Assembly (NCBI GenBank): GCA_030539275.1
Contig: JAUNSK010000005.1
Location: forward strand, 121,658 to 185,657
Reading direction: 5' to 3'
DNA: 64,000 nt
Source: Oscillospiraceae bacterium
GTDB lineage: Bacteria; Bacillota; Clostridia; Oscillospirales; Ruminococcaceae
Each line of letters begins with the position of its first letter. The first letter of the stretch is position 1. The notes beneath the pieces are model-generated. The model did not search any database, was not told the DNA's origin, and was given only the letters and a program-made list of their open reading frames with translations. This document shows, one piece after another, positions 18,118 to 27,381 of this stretch. Position numbers and translations under genes: made by a program.

Positions 18118-20010
18118 ATGGAAACAAAACAGTTCAAAGCTGAGTCAAAAAAATTACTGGAAATGATGATCAACTCTATATATACTCATAAAGAGATATT
18201 CCTCAGAGAGTTGATTTCAAATGCAAGCGATGCAATAGATAAGCTGTATTTTAAATCGCTGACAGATGACAGTGTCGGAATTTCAAAGGACGAGTTTGAA
18301 ATTTTTCTGAATATAGATAAGGAAAACCGTACTATTACTATTAGAGATAATGGTATAGGAATGACAAAGGATGAGCTCGAAAACAACCTTGGTACTATTG
18401 CAAAGAGCGGTTCACTTGACTTCAAGGACAATAATGATCTCAAGGAAGATGTTGATATCATCGGACAGTTCGGTGTTGGTTTCTACTCAGCATTTATGGT
18501 AGCAAAGCTTGTTACTGTAAGAAGTAAGGCATATGGCTGTGATACTGCATATGAGTGGAAGTCTGAAGGTGTTGACGGTTATACAATAGAAGAATGTGAA
18601 AAGAGCGCTGCCGGAACAGAAATCGTACTTTCTGTAAAAGATAATACTGAAGAAGAAAATTATGATGAATATCTTGAAGAGTACAGGTTAAAGTCAATCA
18701 TCAAGAAATACTCTGATTATATAAGATTCCCTATCAGAATGGACGTCGAGCATGAGCGCAAAAAGGAAGGCGCAAAGGAAGATGATGCTGATGCATACGA
18801 AAAGTATATTGAGAGAGAAACTCTCAACAGCATGATCCCGATCTGGAAGAAAAATAAAAGTGAACTCAAGGATGAGGACTACAACAGCTTTTACAAGGAA
18901 AAGTTCTTTGATTATACTGATCCTCTTGCTCATATCCATGTTAAGACAGAGGGCACAGCAACATATGATGCACTATTATATATACCAGCGAAGGCTCCTT
19001 ATGATTATTATACACGTGAGTATGAAAAAGGACTTCAGTTATATGCAAATGGTGTTCTGATAATGGACAAATGTGCAGATCTTCTGCCTGATTACTTCAG
19101 TTTTGTAAAAGGACTTGTAGATTCTGAAGATCTTTCACTTAATATCTCAAGAGAAATGCTGCAGCACGACAGACAGCTCAAGATAATAGCAAAGAGCATT
19201 GAAAAACAGATCAAAAATGATCTTACAAAGATGCTTAAAAATGAGAGAGAAAAATATGAAGAATTCTATAAGGCATTTGGTCTGCAGATCAAGTTCGGAA
19301 TACAGGCTTCATATGGAATGAACAAGGATGCACTCAAAGATCTGGTTATGTTCTATTCGTCAAATGAAGAAAAGCTTGTAACTCTTGAAGAATATGTTTC
19401 AAGAATGAGAGAAGACCAGAAGTTTATTTACTATGCAACTGGTGAAAGCATAGAGAGAATCAGAAGCCTGCCCCAGACAGAAATGGTAAAGGACAAGGGT
19501 TATGAAATTCTTTACCTGACTGAAAACATAGATGAGTTTGCAGTAAAAATGCTTATGAACTATAATGACAAGCAGTTCAAGTCAGTTTCTTCCGGTGATC
19601 TTGATATCGATACTCCTGAGGAAAAGGAAGAGATAAAAACAAAGTCAGAAGAGAACAAGCAGATGTTTGAGTTTATGAAAGAAGCTCTTGACGGTAAAGT
19701 CAAGGAAGTAAGATTATCACAGAGACTCAAAACTCATCCGTTCTGTCTGACAAGTGACGGTGAACTTTCACTTGAAATGGAAAAGGTTCTGAATGCAATG
19801 CCGTCAGAAAATAAAGTAAAAGCAGAAAAGGTTCTCGAAATCAATCCTGACCATCAGATATTCACAAAGCTCCAGAGTCTGTTTGCTGATGACAAGGATA
19901 TGCTTAAAAAGTATACACAGCTTATGTACTCACAGTCACTGCTGATCGAGGGCATGTCAGTTGAAAATCCGGTTGAGTTTTCTAACCTTATCTGTGACCT
20001 TATGGTTTAG
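18118..20010 (+). CDS. htpG: Molecular chaperone HtpG (Hsp90)
   Basis: Cytoplasmic ATP-dependent chaperone, 630 residues. The ATP-binding GHKL motifs are clear: [15 protein letters not shown] (about 32-46), [11 protein letters not shown] and [14 protein letters not shown]. Middle-domain signatures [10 protein letters not shown] and [11 protein letters not shown] follow, then the dimerisation domain. ATG 18118 has a GGAGTGAT site. Regulation by HrcA through the upstream CIRCE is strongly indicated, unlike B. subtilis htpG, which is outside the HrcA regulon. A weak inverted repeat overlaps the 3' end, but no clear terminator is seen. Confidence 0.96.
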   Translation: METKQFKAESKKLLEMMINSIYTHKEIFLRELISNASDAIDKLYFKSLTDDSVGISKDEFEIFLNIDKENRTITIRDNGIGMTKDELENNLGTIAKSGSLDFKDNNDLKEDVDIIGQFGVGFYSAFMVAKLVTVRSKAYGCDTAYEWKSEGVDGYTIEECEKSAAGTEIVLSVKDNTEEENYDEYLEEYRLKSIIKKYSDYIRFPIRMDVEHERKKEGAKEDDADAYEKYIERETLNSMIPIWKKNKSELKDEDYNSFYKEKFFDYTDPLAHIHVKTEGTATYDALLYIPAKAPYDYYTREYEKGLQLYANGVLIMDKCADLLPDYFSFVKGLVDSEDLSLNISREMLQHDRQLKIIAKSIEKQIKNDLTKMLKNEREKYEEFYKAFGLQIKFGIQASYGMNKDALKDLVMFYSSNEEKLVTLEEYVSRMREDQKFIYYATGESIERIRSLPQTEMVKDKGYEILYLTENIDEFAVKMLMNYNDKQFKSVSSGDLDIDTPEEKEEIKTKSEENKQMFEFMKEALDGKVKEVRLSQRLKTHPFCLTSDGELSLEMEKVLNAMPSENKVKAEKVLEINPDHQIFTKLQSLFADDKDMLKKYTQLMYSQSLLIEGMSVENPVEFSNLICDLMV

Positions 20011-20154
20011 TTTCCAGTACTTATAAGGTCATATTATGCATAAGAAAAGTATATATTTTGATAAAATGTTATAATGTATAACGGTAAAAAAGGCATTTAT
20101 AAATATTGTTCAAAATAGCTATAATTCGACTGTATATTTCAACTGTTTTACCAA

Positions 20155-20183
20155 TTGTTTTGTCTGAGAATATATGTTATAAT
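20155..20183 (+). promoter_or_regulatory. Promoter of dockerin-protein gene
   Basis: TTGTTT (20155-20160), 17-bp spacer, TATAAT (20178-20183). The leader is about 70 bases. Confidence 0.75.
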
Positions 20184-20259
20184 CTTAGCTATAAGATGAA
20201 ATCACAATATACAATTATTGTGTTTCTAAATAATAAAAAAGAAAAAGGAGTTTTTGGAA

Positions 20260-21219
20260 ATGAAAAAATCTGTTAAGCGCATAATCACAATGGTTGCCGC
20301 TCTTGCTATGTTATCTACATCAGCACTTTCTGCATCTGCTGCTACAATTAACAATGTTAAGGACGTAAATGCACTGCCATATACAGCAGGCATGGATGCA
20401 ACAAAGGCTGACGCTATAGTTGTAACTTCTGCTACATCAGCTATGGAGCAGAAAGCATATGAAATAATCGCTAAGCAGTTCAATGCTAAGAGAGCTGACA
20501 GAGATGCAATAGTAGAAAGAGTTGCTGCAATGAGCCCAGAAGAAATCAAGGCTGCTATTGCTGATACAACAACTTTAATCGCTTCAAGTGCAGATATCAA
20601 GGCAACAATGGATGCTGCTGTTGAAGAACTTAACAAAACTGTTGCTGAAATCAATGCTTCAAACAGCGATGCTACTATCGTAGTTACAAACATCTACAAT
20701 CCTTTCAACTTTGCTGAAGGCGGCGCTACTGTTGCTGCTGCTCAGGCTGCTGTACAGGTTTATGTTGATGAACTCAATGCTAAGATCAATACAATAAAGA
20801 AGGATATTCCAAATGTTGTTGTTTCTGATCTTTCTGATATCAAGCCAGCTACAGTAATCACAGCTGAAACTATTACATCTGGTGCAGCTGCAAGCACAGC
20901 TATGGATGCTGCATTTACACAGCAGACAACAGCTAAGAACAATACAGTAAATACTACACAGGTAGTTGCTGATGCTGTTACATATAAGTACGGCGATCTT
21001 AATAACGATGGCAAGGTTAAGGCTGTTGACCTCGTTATTATGCTCCAGTATCAGATCGGTACTCTTACAGACGAAGTAGTTGCTGAAAAGGGCTACACAA
21101 TCGCTGCTGGCGACCTCGTTAAGGATGGTAAGGCTTGCGATACAGCTGACCTTATGCTTATGAAGTTATTCCTTCTCCAGGATGCTACAGAAGCTGATCT
21201 CGGTGCTGTACAGTTCTAA
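20260..21219 (+). CDS. Secreted dockerin protein with unrecognised helical domain
   Basis: 319 residues. Signal peptide 1 to about 25 (MKKSVKRIITMVAALAM... ending SASA). Residues about 30-235 are Ala/Thr-rich and appear mostly helical with heptad-like spacing; I recognise no catalytic family. Residues about 242-319 form a type I-like dockerin: loop 1 DLNNDGKVKAVDL is canonical, loop 2 (GDLVKDGKACDTADL) is degenerate, and the tail differs from the ILGPQ ending of the other dockerins here. ATG 20260 has an AAAGGAG site; an in-frame TTG at 20254 is too close to it. Codon use is strongly biased (GCT, AAG, GAA), suggesting high expression. It is probably a structural or adaptor cellulosome component. 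Confidence 0.8.
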   Translation: MKKSVKRIITMVAALAMLSTSALSASAATINNVKDVNALPYTAGMDATKADAIVVTSATSAMEQKAYEIIAKQFNAKRADRDAIVERVAAMSPEEIKAAIADTTTLIASSADIKATMDAAVEELNKTVAEINASNSDATIVVTNIYNPFNFAEGGATVAAAQAAVQVYVDELNAKINTIKKDIPNVVVSDLSDIKPATVITAETITSGAAASTAMDAAFTQQTTAKNNTVNTTQVVADAVTYKYGDLNNDGKVKAVDLVIMLQYQIGTLTDEVVAEKGYTIAAGDLVKDGKACDTADLMLMKLFLLQDATEADLGAVQF

Positions 21220-21235
21220 TTTAAACAATAAAACG

Positions 21236-21260
21236 GCCCTGCTTATAAAGCAGGGCTTTT
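21236..21260 (+). terminator. Terminator of dockerin-protein gene
   Basis: GCCCTGCTT (21236-21244), ATA loop, AAGCAGGGC (21248-21256), then TTTT. Confidence 0.9.
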
Positions 21261-21298
21261 ATTCTGACCATTTTTTAATGGTCAGAATTTTTTTTTTG
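21260..21298. terminator. Second hairpin with T10 run, overlapping end of convergent gene
   Basis: A perfect 12-bp stem (ATTCTGACCATT with AATGGTCAGAAT) closed by TTTT is followed by about ten T residues on the + strand. The right arm and T run fall on the stop codon and last codons (KKKF) of the minus-strand phosphatase gene, so sequence serves both coding and termination. Confidence 0.8.
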
Positions 21299-21986
21299 CG
21301 GCTTTTACGAGTATTTGTGCATTCTGATCGAGCGTCTCCCAGACATCTTCGGATAATTTGTTTTTTATGATTTCAACAGCTTCAGAATAATTAGGAAGCC
21401 TAGTGCTTGTGTTATGTGTATCAGTTCCGATGAAGTTTATGTAGCCTTTTTTAAGCAGCTTTAAGGCAAACCGTCTGGTGGATGCATTGACTATGCTTGA
21501 TGTATTCATCTGAATCAGACAATCCATATCAATGAACTTCTGAATAAGCCTGTACTTGTTCTGAATGGGCTGATAACGTTCAATATGTGCAATTATCGGT
21601 ATGACATCAAACTTCTCAATAATCTGTTCTACGTTAGAGTAAAGCGTATTATCCCAGTGACTGGAGTATGGCAGCTCTATAAGCAGATAATTAGAATTAC
21701 CTATACAAAGCTCAGAAAGAGAGTATCGGTTAAACAGGACATTGGATATTAGAGTTTCACTGCCTTTTATAAAGTCAATAGACTCTATATGCTTAATACT
21801 GTCCAATGCAGCCTGCCGGTTAGAGCAGAACTCATCATATGACATTTCAGCAGGGTAGTAGTGAGGTGTTGTGATAATAGTATCGATATCCTGGTCGAGA
21901 TATATCTCTGTCAGCTTCTGTGTCATTTCAATATCCTTTGCACCATCATCGATTCCAGGCAGAATGTGAGAATGTACATCTATCAT
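21282..21986 (-). CDS. Manganese-dependent protein-tyrosine phosphatase, YwqE/CpsB type
   Basis: 234 residues of the PHP superfamily. The metal motifs are present: MIDVHSHILPGIDDGAKD at the N-terminus, TTPHYYP, IAHIERY and GTDTHN near the C-terminus. Relatives dephosphorylate bacterial tyrosine kinases that control capsule or exopolysaccharide synthesis. No BY-kinase or capsule locus is nearby, so the gene is an orphan here. ATG 21986 has an AAGGAAGTG site, and a consensus promoter lies upstream. Confidence 0.88.
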   Translation of the reverse strand: MIDVHSHILPGIDDGAKDIEMTQKLTEIYLDQDIDTIITTPHYYPAEMSYDEFCSNRQAALDSIKHIESIDFIKGSETLISNVLFNRYSLSELCIGNSNYLLIELPYSSHWDNTLYSNVEQIIEKFDVIPIIAHIERYQPIQNKYRLIQKFIDMDCLIQMNTSSIVNASTRRFALKLLKKGYINFIGTDTHNTSTRLPNYSEAVEIIKNKLSEDVWETLDQNAQILVKAAKKKF

Positions 21987-22042
21987 TTAATCACTTCCTT
22001 TTTGCGCATTAAGCTTAGCTCAAAACGCAGTATATCAATTAT

Positions 22043-22070
22043 ATTATAACAAATATACGCAGAAAGTCAA
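22043..22070 (-). promoter_or_regulatory. Promoter of YwqE/CpsB-type gene
   Basis: On the minus strand TTGACT (22070-22065), 16-bp spacer, TATAAT (22048-22043). Confidence 0.75.
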
Positions 22071-22175
22071 TAAAATATGTAAAAAAACATAGCGGTGTTT
22101 ATGACAATCTCCTGAACACTAGATAATGTTATTACATTTTCTAACTTATGACTGTAAAAATTAAGGCTTTTAATA

Positions 22176-22204
22176 GTGACATTTATCGAAAAATATGTTA
22201 TAAT
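22176..22204 (+). promoter_or_regulatory. Promoter of amidase gene
   Basis: GTGACA (22176-22181), 17-bp spacer, TATAAT (22199-22204), divergent from the phosphatase promoter. Confidence 0.7.
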
Positions 22205-22269
22205 AGATATATAATAGTGTATTTAAACATAGGCTTTTTTAGTATACTTATTAGGAGGGCACTAAATTA

Positions 22270-23061
22270 ATGACTCATAATAAATCACGACGAACAACGC
22301 GCAGACGAATTCACAGAGGAAGGGCGATGGGCTGCCTTGTTGTGTTGTTTGTGATCATTGCATTGATCATTTCCTTAATTACATCCTGTGTATCAAAAAA
22401 ACACTCTGACGATGATGTGATAACTCAGCCGGCTAATGCACAGACACAGCAGACTGAAGTAACTACAGAAGAAGATGATGGGAAATTTATAGTGTGTCTT
22501 GATCCTGGACACGGAGGTTCAGACCCAGGAAGTAACTACGGTGAGCGACTTGAAAAAGATGATAATCTGCGATATGCACTTGCAGTTGCTGAAGAACTGA
22601 AAAAACGTGAAGGAATTAATGTTATCATGACAAGAATAAATGATAATGTTCCGGACGCGGATAACTTTGATTCAGCAGCGAGAGGAAAAATTGCTAATGA
22701 TGCCGGAGCCGACCTGTTTCTTGCTCTGCACAGAAACTGTGCGGAGGATACATCCGGAAATGGCGTTGAAGTATGGATAAAGAAAAATCCTCCTATTGTC
22801 GACCAGGTACTTGGCTATAATCTTATTAAATATCTTTCAGCCGTCGGAATACAATCAAACAGAGGTGTCAACTCAGGCTTCAGAACAGATGAGCAGGATA
22901 ACTTTACGATAATGGATTCAATCAACATGAGCGGATGTCTGCTTGAACTCGGGTTTATTTCCAATGATGAAGACAATAGATTGTTTGATGAAAATATGCA
23001 GAAGTACGCAGTTGCCATAGCAGATGTAATCGAGTATATATACATAAGTTATTATAAGTAA
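22270..23061 (+). CDS. N-acetylmuramoyl-L-alanine amidase (Amidase_3)
   Basis: 263 residues. A basic N-terminus and one hydrophobic segment (about 20-40) are followed by a Thr/Gln-rich spacer and the zinc amidase domain (about 74-263), with DPGHGGSDPGS (zinc His), a later metal-site Glu, ALHRNC and the C-terminal CLLELGFISNDEDN (catalytic Glu). It cleaves the lactyl-amide bond between MurNAc and the peptide outside the membrane. Anchoring by an uncleaved helix, or secretion, is possible. An AGGAGG site precedes ATG 22270. It is monocistronic, with promoter and terminator. Confidence 0.9.
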   Translation: MTHNKSRRTTRRRIHRGRAMGCLVVLFVIIALIISLITSCVSKKHSDDDVITQPANAQTQQTEVTTEEDDGKFIVCLDPGHGGSDPGSNYGERLEKDDNLRYALAVAEELKKREGINVIMTRINDNVPDADNFDSAARGKIANDAGADLFLALHRNCAEDTSGNGVEVWIKKNPPIVDQVLGYNLIKYLSAVGIQSNRGVNSGFRTDEQDNFTIMDSINMSGCLLELGFISNDEDNRLFDENMQKYAVAIADVIEYIYISYYK

Positions 23062-23062
23062 T

Positions 23063-23094
23063 AAAAGGCTGCCTGAATGATCAGGCAGCCTTTT
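23063..23094 (+). terminator. Terminator of amidase gene
   Basis: Perfect 14-bp stem AAAAGGCTGCCTGA / TCAGGCAGCCTTTT with a four-base loop. Confidence 0.92.
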
Positions 23095-23120
23095 GATCTT
23101 TGTAAATAATCAGTATATAA

Positions 23121-23152
23121 TAAATGCTTCTCAGATTTCTGAGAAGCATTTA
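23121..23152 (-). terminator. Terminator of GH48 gene
   Basis: Perfect 14-bp stem (23121-23134 with 23139-23152), loop ATTT, 22 bases past the GH48 stop on the minus strand. The following run is TTATTATA, so it is moderately T-rich. Confidence 0.8.
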
Positions 23153-23174
23153 TGTTTATTTAAGTAAGATAATA

Positions 23175-25610
23175 TTATTTAGGCTGAGGTCCAAGGATAA
23201 CATTTTCCTTACCAATAAACTGTTTAAGATGCATTAAGTCAGCAAGATTAACATCGTTGTCACCAGTAACATCTGCGTTGATCAGGGCCTGATCACTGAG
23301 CTGCTTAATATCGTGAATAAGGTACTGGCTGAGAGTTGTAAGGTCTGTAAGCTCTACAGTGCCGTTGAGATCCACGTCGCCGTACAGATTATCACCTGGC
23401 TTTGGAGTAGTTACAGGAGCTGGTGTTGTAGTTGTTACAACTGGTGTAGTTACAGGAGGTTCAACTTCTTCAACCTTATCAGATATAGGTTTCTCAACTT
23501 CCTTGCCAATTTCATATGTATCCTCAGGTGCAACTTCTACATCCGGGAAGAGAGTAGCCATTGTACCAAGAGCCATAAGCATATCGCCTACATGCCAGAA
23601 TCTATGGTAGTTGAGCTCAAAGCCTTCTGTCTTGCCGTTTGCATTATAGTAGTCTTCGAGTTCCTTGAATGTTGAGTCATCACGGTAGTTTGTTCTGATA
23701 TCTATAAACTTGATACCCTGTTTGATTGTATCACCGCTTGGCATTTTGCCTGTACCATAGTTGTCCGGTACCCAAACTTCTTCCTCGAATATTCTCTTGA
23801 GGCTTCCGTTATCTTCTGTGAATGATACACCAACGTTATCACGGTAGCACTGCCATTCAATATCGATAAGCTTCTTAGCTGTATTGAATGCCTTGATTCC
23901 TGATGCAGTACCAGCTGTTGAACCTGGTTTACCGTCAACGCCCTGAGCAGCTGCATAGTAGAGAAGTCCGTTTGAAAGTGAGCTTATGCATCCAACGTCT
24001 GATGAACCATAGTTCTTAACAGTACATGTAAGACCTGAGTTGTCAGACTTTGTTCCTGTCCACTTATCAGGCTGACCTGACCACTCGAGTGTTGTAGGAA
24101 TTGCAAATGGCATTGTCTCACCGTTATTATCATAGTTGAACTTGATGTTTGCTGTGAACCAGTCAGCCCACTTTGTAAGCATTTTTTCAAGTCTTGCAGC
24201 AAGTTCTGTCTTTCCGTCCTTTACTGCTACATAGTAAAGTTCGCATATACGCTGTGCAGACCAAACCTGGTTACCGATCCAGCCGTTTGAACCAGGGTCA
24301 GCATAAACAGGATGTTCAACATAAGCCATTCCGTAGAATGTTGAGATTCCTGAAGGATATGTTTCATATCTGCCCTTCCAGCTGTTTGTACATCCGCCTG
24401 CGAAAGGACCATTTGAAGACTGGAGCCATTCGTACATCTGGATCTGTCTTTCAAGTGATTCTGTCCAGTCCTTAGTAGCACCTTCAGCCTTCATAGCACT
24501 GTTAAGTCCATTATCATTAAGAACTGCATATGCCTGCATTACGTTCTGATAGAACTGATGTGAATGGCTGCATCCGATCTGCCATGTCCATGCATCCTTA
24601 AGGCCGCCGCCCCATGATGTATACCATGACATCAGATAATGACATCCGTCATAACCTGCAGACTGGTCATTCTTTGTTGTTGTTTCGCCGATCTTCTTAT
24701 AGTATTTATCAAACATGTCGTTTCTGAGCTCATCGGCCATCTTACCAGCCTTAGTTGTGATAGATGAATCGCCTACGCCCCATCTGTTAGCCCAGTAAAC
24801 TGCCTGAATTGCACGTCCTTCAGCATCAGGAGCATTTGTATATGCATACTGCTGTGCAGGCTGTGATTCAGTTGTAAAGATACCCTTGATACCTCTTTCG
24901 TTACCAAACTTGAGTTCTTCAACACATCCCTGTGGGATTGTCTCGAAGCATGATTCCTGTTCGCCTCTCTGGAAAGTATTGATAAATGTGAAATCAGTGC
25001 CTTGGCCGTATCCGTACCAGTTATCAACGTCAGCTAACCAGTGGAGGAGGTAAAGACCGTCATCTGATGAGTATGCTGAGCTGAAGTACTTGTGGATAGG
25101 GTTGAGACCGTTGTTGCCAGTAGCCATATCTGTAGGATACATTGTTGGCTCTTCCCATTCGTCACTGTATGTAGCAGAAGGAGTTGTTGTTTTCATGAAG
25201 TTCGGCTGAACATCAGGAATCATTGTCTCCATAACTTTCCAAGCCTTTGCGAGTTCACCGCTTGTACCTGAAAGGTTATCCTTCATTGAAGCGATCCATA
25301 CGAGGTATGACATAGCTTCTGAAGTTGTTTCATGACCGTAGTCAGGAGCCTCAACGATTACTGTTTCAATTGCATGGTAAGGAACACCTTCATCTGAAAG
25401 ATAGCCGTTCTTTGTACCGTTTGTAACAACATCATCATAAAGTGAAAGGAACATATTTTTATATGTATCATCACCAAATTTTTCTGCTATTGTTCTGCCC
25501 TCAATTCCGTTATATACAGCGGATGCAGTTAAAGGGGAAGCTGCTGTTGCCAGTAGAGAAAGTGACATCGCAAATGCAACCAATTTCTTGGTATTCTTCT
25601 TAAGAACCAT
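23175..25610 (-). CDS. GH48 reducing-end cellobiohydrolase with dockerin
   Basis: 811 residues. Signal peptide 1 to about 31, GH48 catalytic module about 32-665, a linker with VTTPVVTTTTPAPVTTPKP, and a C-terminal dockerin (about 745-811; YGDVDLNGTVELTDL and DVTGDNDVNLADLMHLKQF). HETTSEAMSYLVW contains the predicted acid Glu98. GH48 enzymes processively release cellobiose and are normally the most abundant cellulosome enzyme. I used ATG 25610 because GAGAGGAGAAA precedes it and a signal peptide begins there. The enzyme has its own promoter and a leader of about 210 bases. Confidence 0.96.
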   Translation of the reverse strand: MVLKKNTKKLVAFAMSLSLLATAASPLTASAVYNGIEGRTIAEKFGDDTYKNMFLSLYDDVVTNGTKNGYLSDEGVPYHAIETVIVEAPDYGHETTSEAMSYLVWIASMKDNLSGTSGELAKAWKVMETMIPDVQPNFMKTTTPSATYSDEWEEPTMYPTDMATGNNGLNPIHKYFSSAYSSDDGLYLLHWLADVDNWYGYGQGTDFTFINTFQRGEQESCFETIPQGCVEELKFGNERGIKGIFTTESQPAQQYAYTNAPDAEGRAIQAVYWANRWGVGDSSITTKAGKMADELRNDMFDKYYKKIGETTTKNDQSAGYDGCHYLMSWYTSWGGGLKDAWTWQIGCSHSHQFYQNVMQAYAVLNDNGLNSAMKAEGATKDWTESLERQIQMYEWLQSSNGPFAGGCTNSWKGRYETYPSGISTFYGMAYVEHPVYADPGSNGWIGNQVWSAQRICELYYVAVKDGKTELAARLEKMLTKWADWFTANIKFNYDNNGETMPFAIPTTLEWSGQPDKWTGTKSDNSGLTCTVKNYGSSDVGCISSLSNGLLYYAAAQGVDGKPGSTAGTASGIKAFNTAKKLIDIEWQCYRDNVGVSFTEDNGSLKRIFEEEVWVPDNYGTGKMPSGDTIKQGIKFIDIRTNYRDDSTFKELEDYYNANGKTEGFELNYHRFWHVGDMLMALGTMATLFPDVEVAPEDTYEIGKEVEKPISDKVEEVEPPVTTPVVTTTTPAPVTTPKPGDNLYGDVDLNGTVELTDLTTLSQYLIHDIKQLSDQALINADVTGDNDVNLADLMHLKQFIGKENVILGPQPK

Positions 25611-26254
25611 TTCTGATTTCTCCTCTCGTGTAAATAAATAATTACTTTTGAATGATATAATAATGCAGATGACATTACACTGCATTTATTAACAAGATGA
25701 AAACGAATAACGCAATTTTTGAATATTATAGAATTTAAATATGTATATTATAATTATTTTAATAGATTATAATTTCTTAAAACTCATTAAATTTACACTA
25801 AAATTTCATAATTGCTTCATACTAATATTTTAATACACAATGTATTGTTTGTCAACCCCAGATAAATATACAAACTTATGAAAAAAATTTTAGCAACTAC
25901 GCTTAGAATTGTAGTAAATTCATAGTATAAAATAATAGTTTGTTGTACCGTTTGAAGATACAAGTAAATACAGTATAAAAAGTATAGTATATACGTCAGA
26001 AATAGAGAATAATGACGGTTATGAAACATAGTACAGCCTGCGATAAAACTTCAATTGTATATTTATGAGAATTCTTTTTCACTTTTAATTTGACTTTTAT
26101 ACACTCAATAATCACATAAACATATTATAATTTGTTAATATGTTATATATTATCTTTAATATTGTGCTATTTATATATTTAATTCTTTGGATATATATTG
26201 TTCATATATTTATAATTATTTTTTGGGATAATTAAATATGTGTGTATGTATACT
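25611..26254. other. Gene-free AT-rich intergenic region
   Basis: No supportable gene. It contains the GH48 leader (25611-25820, with a 7-bp AATGCAG/CTGCATT hairpin near its 3' end) and GH48 promoter, then about 400 very AT-rich bases before the promoter of the ABC cassette. One 70-codon frame spans the promoter and looks accidental. Confidence 0.7.
25827..25855 (-). promoter_or_regulatory. Promoter of GH48 gene
   Basis: On the minus strand TTGACA (25855-25850), 17-bp spacer, TAAAAT (25832-25827). The predicted start is near 25820, giving a 5' leader of about 210 AT-rich bases. Confidence 0.8.
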
Positions 26255-26283
26255 TTGCATCATTATATATGATAGATTATAGT
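26255..26283 (+). promoter_or_regulatory. Promoter of Gld-type ABC cassette
   Basis: TTGCAT (26255-26260), 17-bp spacer, TATAGT (26278-26283). The leader contains a GCAGAAC...GTTCTGC hairpin without a T run. Confidence 0.65.
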
Positions 26284-26359
26284 ATGGACGTGCATTAAAA
26301 GCAGAACAGACTGCCGTTGGTTCTGCCGGATATAAAAAATGAAAGGCGTGAGGGATTTA

Positions 26360-27328
26360 ATGATCGAGATCAAGAACCTGACAAAGCAGTACGGCAAGAT
26401 TACAGCTGTGGACAATATTAGCTTTACAGCCAACAAAAATGAGATCCTGGGATTTCTCGGACCAAACGGTGCCGGAAAATCGACTACGATGAATATGATA
26501 GTCGGCTATCTGCCGCCTACATCAGGTCAGATACTTATTGACGGAAAAAGTATGAATGAGAATCCGAAGGAAGTAAAAAAGATGATAGGATATCTGCCTG
26601 AGCTTCCACCTTTATATCTTGATATGAAGGTTATAGAATATCTCAGATTTGTTGCAGGTATCAAGGAAGTACCCAAAAGTGACTTTGAACATCAGATTGC
26701 ACGTTCACTTTCCAGACTTAAGATTACTGACATGAAGGGAAGACTGATAAAAAATCTGTCGAAAGGTTACAGGCAGAGAGTAGGTTTTGCACAGGCCCTT
26801 ATAGGTGATCCTCAGGTTCTGATACTGGACGAGCCGACAGTCGGACTTGACCCTAACCAGACTGCTGAGGTACGAAATCTGATAAATATGCTGAGAAAGG
26901 ATCATACTATTATATTCAGCTCTCACATTCTACAGGAAGTCAATGCTGTTTGTGACAGAATCGTAATTATCGACAAAGGCCATATCAAGGCTGTTGATAC
27001 CAAGGAAAATCTTGAGGATGCATCCCGTGATGAAATAGTATATATACTCAAGGTTGAGGGTGATGCATCGAGTGTTGAAAGCATACTCAGAAATGAAATA
27101 AAGGGTATCAAGAGTATCATTGACATTACATATTCTGATGAAAACACAAGTGAATTCAAGCTTTCAATTGAAAATGAGGAAGTTCGAAAGAGTCTTATTT
27201 CAGTCCTTACTCAGAAGGATATTTCTATTATTGAAATCAGAAAAGTCAAAATGTCCCTTGAGGATGTATTTGCAAGCTATACCAGGGGAAGTGACTTTAC
27301 TACTATCAACAATGATAATATTTCCTGA
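26360..27328 (+). CDS. ABC transporter ATP-binding protein (GldA-like)
   Basis: 322 residues. Walker A GPNGAGKST, Q-loop region YLPELPPLY, signature LSKGYRQRVG, Walker B VLILDEPTVGLDP and the switch His in SSHILQEV are all intact. A C-terminal domain of about 90 residues follows, typical of ABC-2 exporters. I chose ATG 26360, with GAGGG just upstream, over ATG 26339. It forms a cassette with the ABC-2 permease, GldG-like and DUF4340 genes. In Bacteroidetes GldA/F/G are linked to gliding; in Firmicutes the role is unknown. Confidence 0.9.
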   Translation: MIEIKNLTKQYGKITAVDNISFTANKNEILGFLGPNGAGKSTTMNMIVGYLPPTSGQILIDGKSMNENPKEVKKMIGYLPELPPLYLDMKVIEYLRFVAGIKEVPKSDFEHQIARSLSRLKITDMKGRLIKNLSKGYRQRVGFAQALIGDPQVLILDEPTVGLDPNQTAEVRNLINMLRKDHTIIFSSHILQEVNAVCDRIVIIDKGHIKAVDTKENLEDASRDEIVYILKVEGDASSVESILRNEIKGIKSIIDITYSDENTSEFKLSIENEEVRKSLISVLTQKDISIIEIRKVKMSLEDVFASYTRGSDFTTINNDNIS

Positions 27329-27381
27329 TGTGCTGAGCTTTCAGAAGTAACCAATACAAATTTGAAAGGAATAGTATACAT

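Noticed and set aside
19996-20040. GACCTTAT/ATAAGGTC inverted repeat as htpG terminator
   Set aside because: The loop is long and no T run follows, so the evidence is too weak to list as a terminator.
23313-23675. Long + strand frames opposite the GH48 and other cellulase genes
   Set aside because: They are mirror frames of highly biased coding sequence, with no ribosome sites and no family resemblance.
25611-25685. Upstream extension of the GH48 gene to ATG 25685
   Set aside because: It has no ribosome site and would bury the signal peptide; ATG 25610 has both features.
25817-26029. 70-codon minus-strand frame rich in Ile, Leu and Tyr
   Set aside because: It spans the GH48 promoter, has no ribosome site, and its composition follows the AT-rich DNA.
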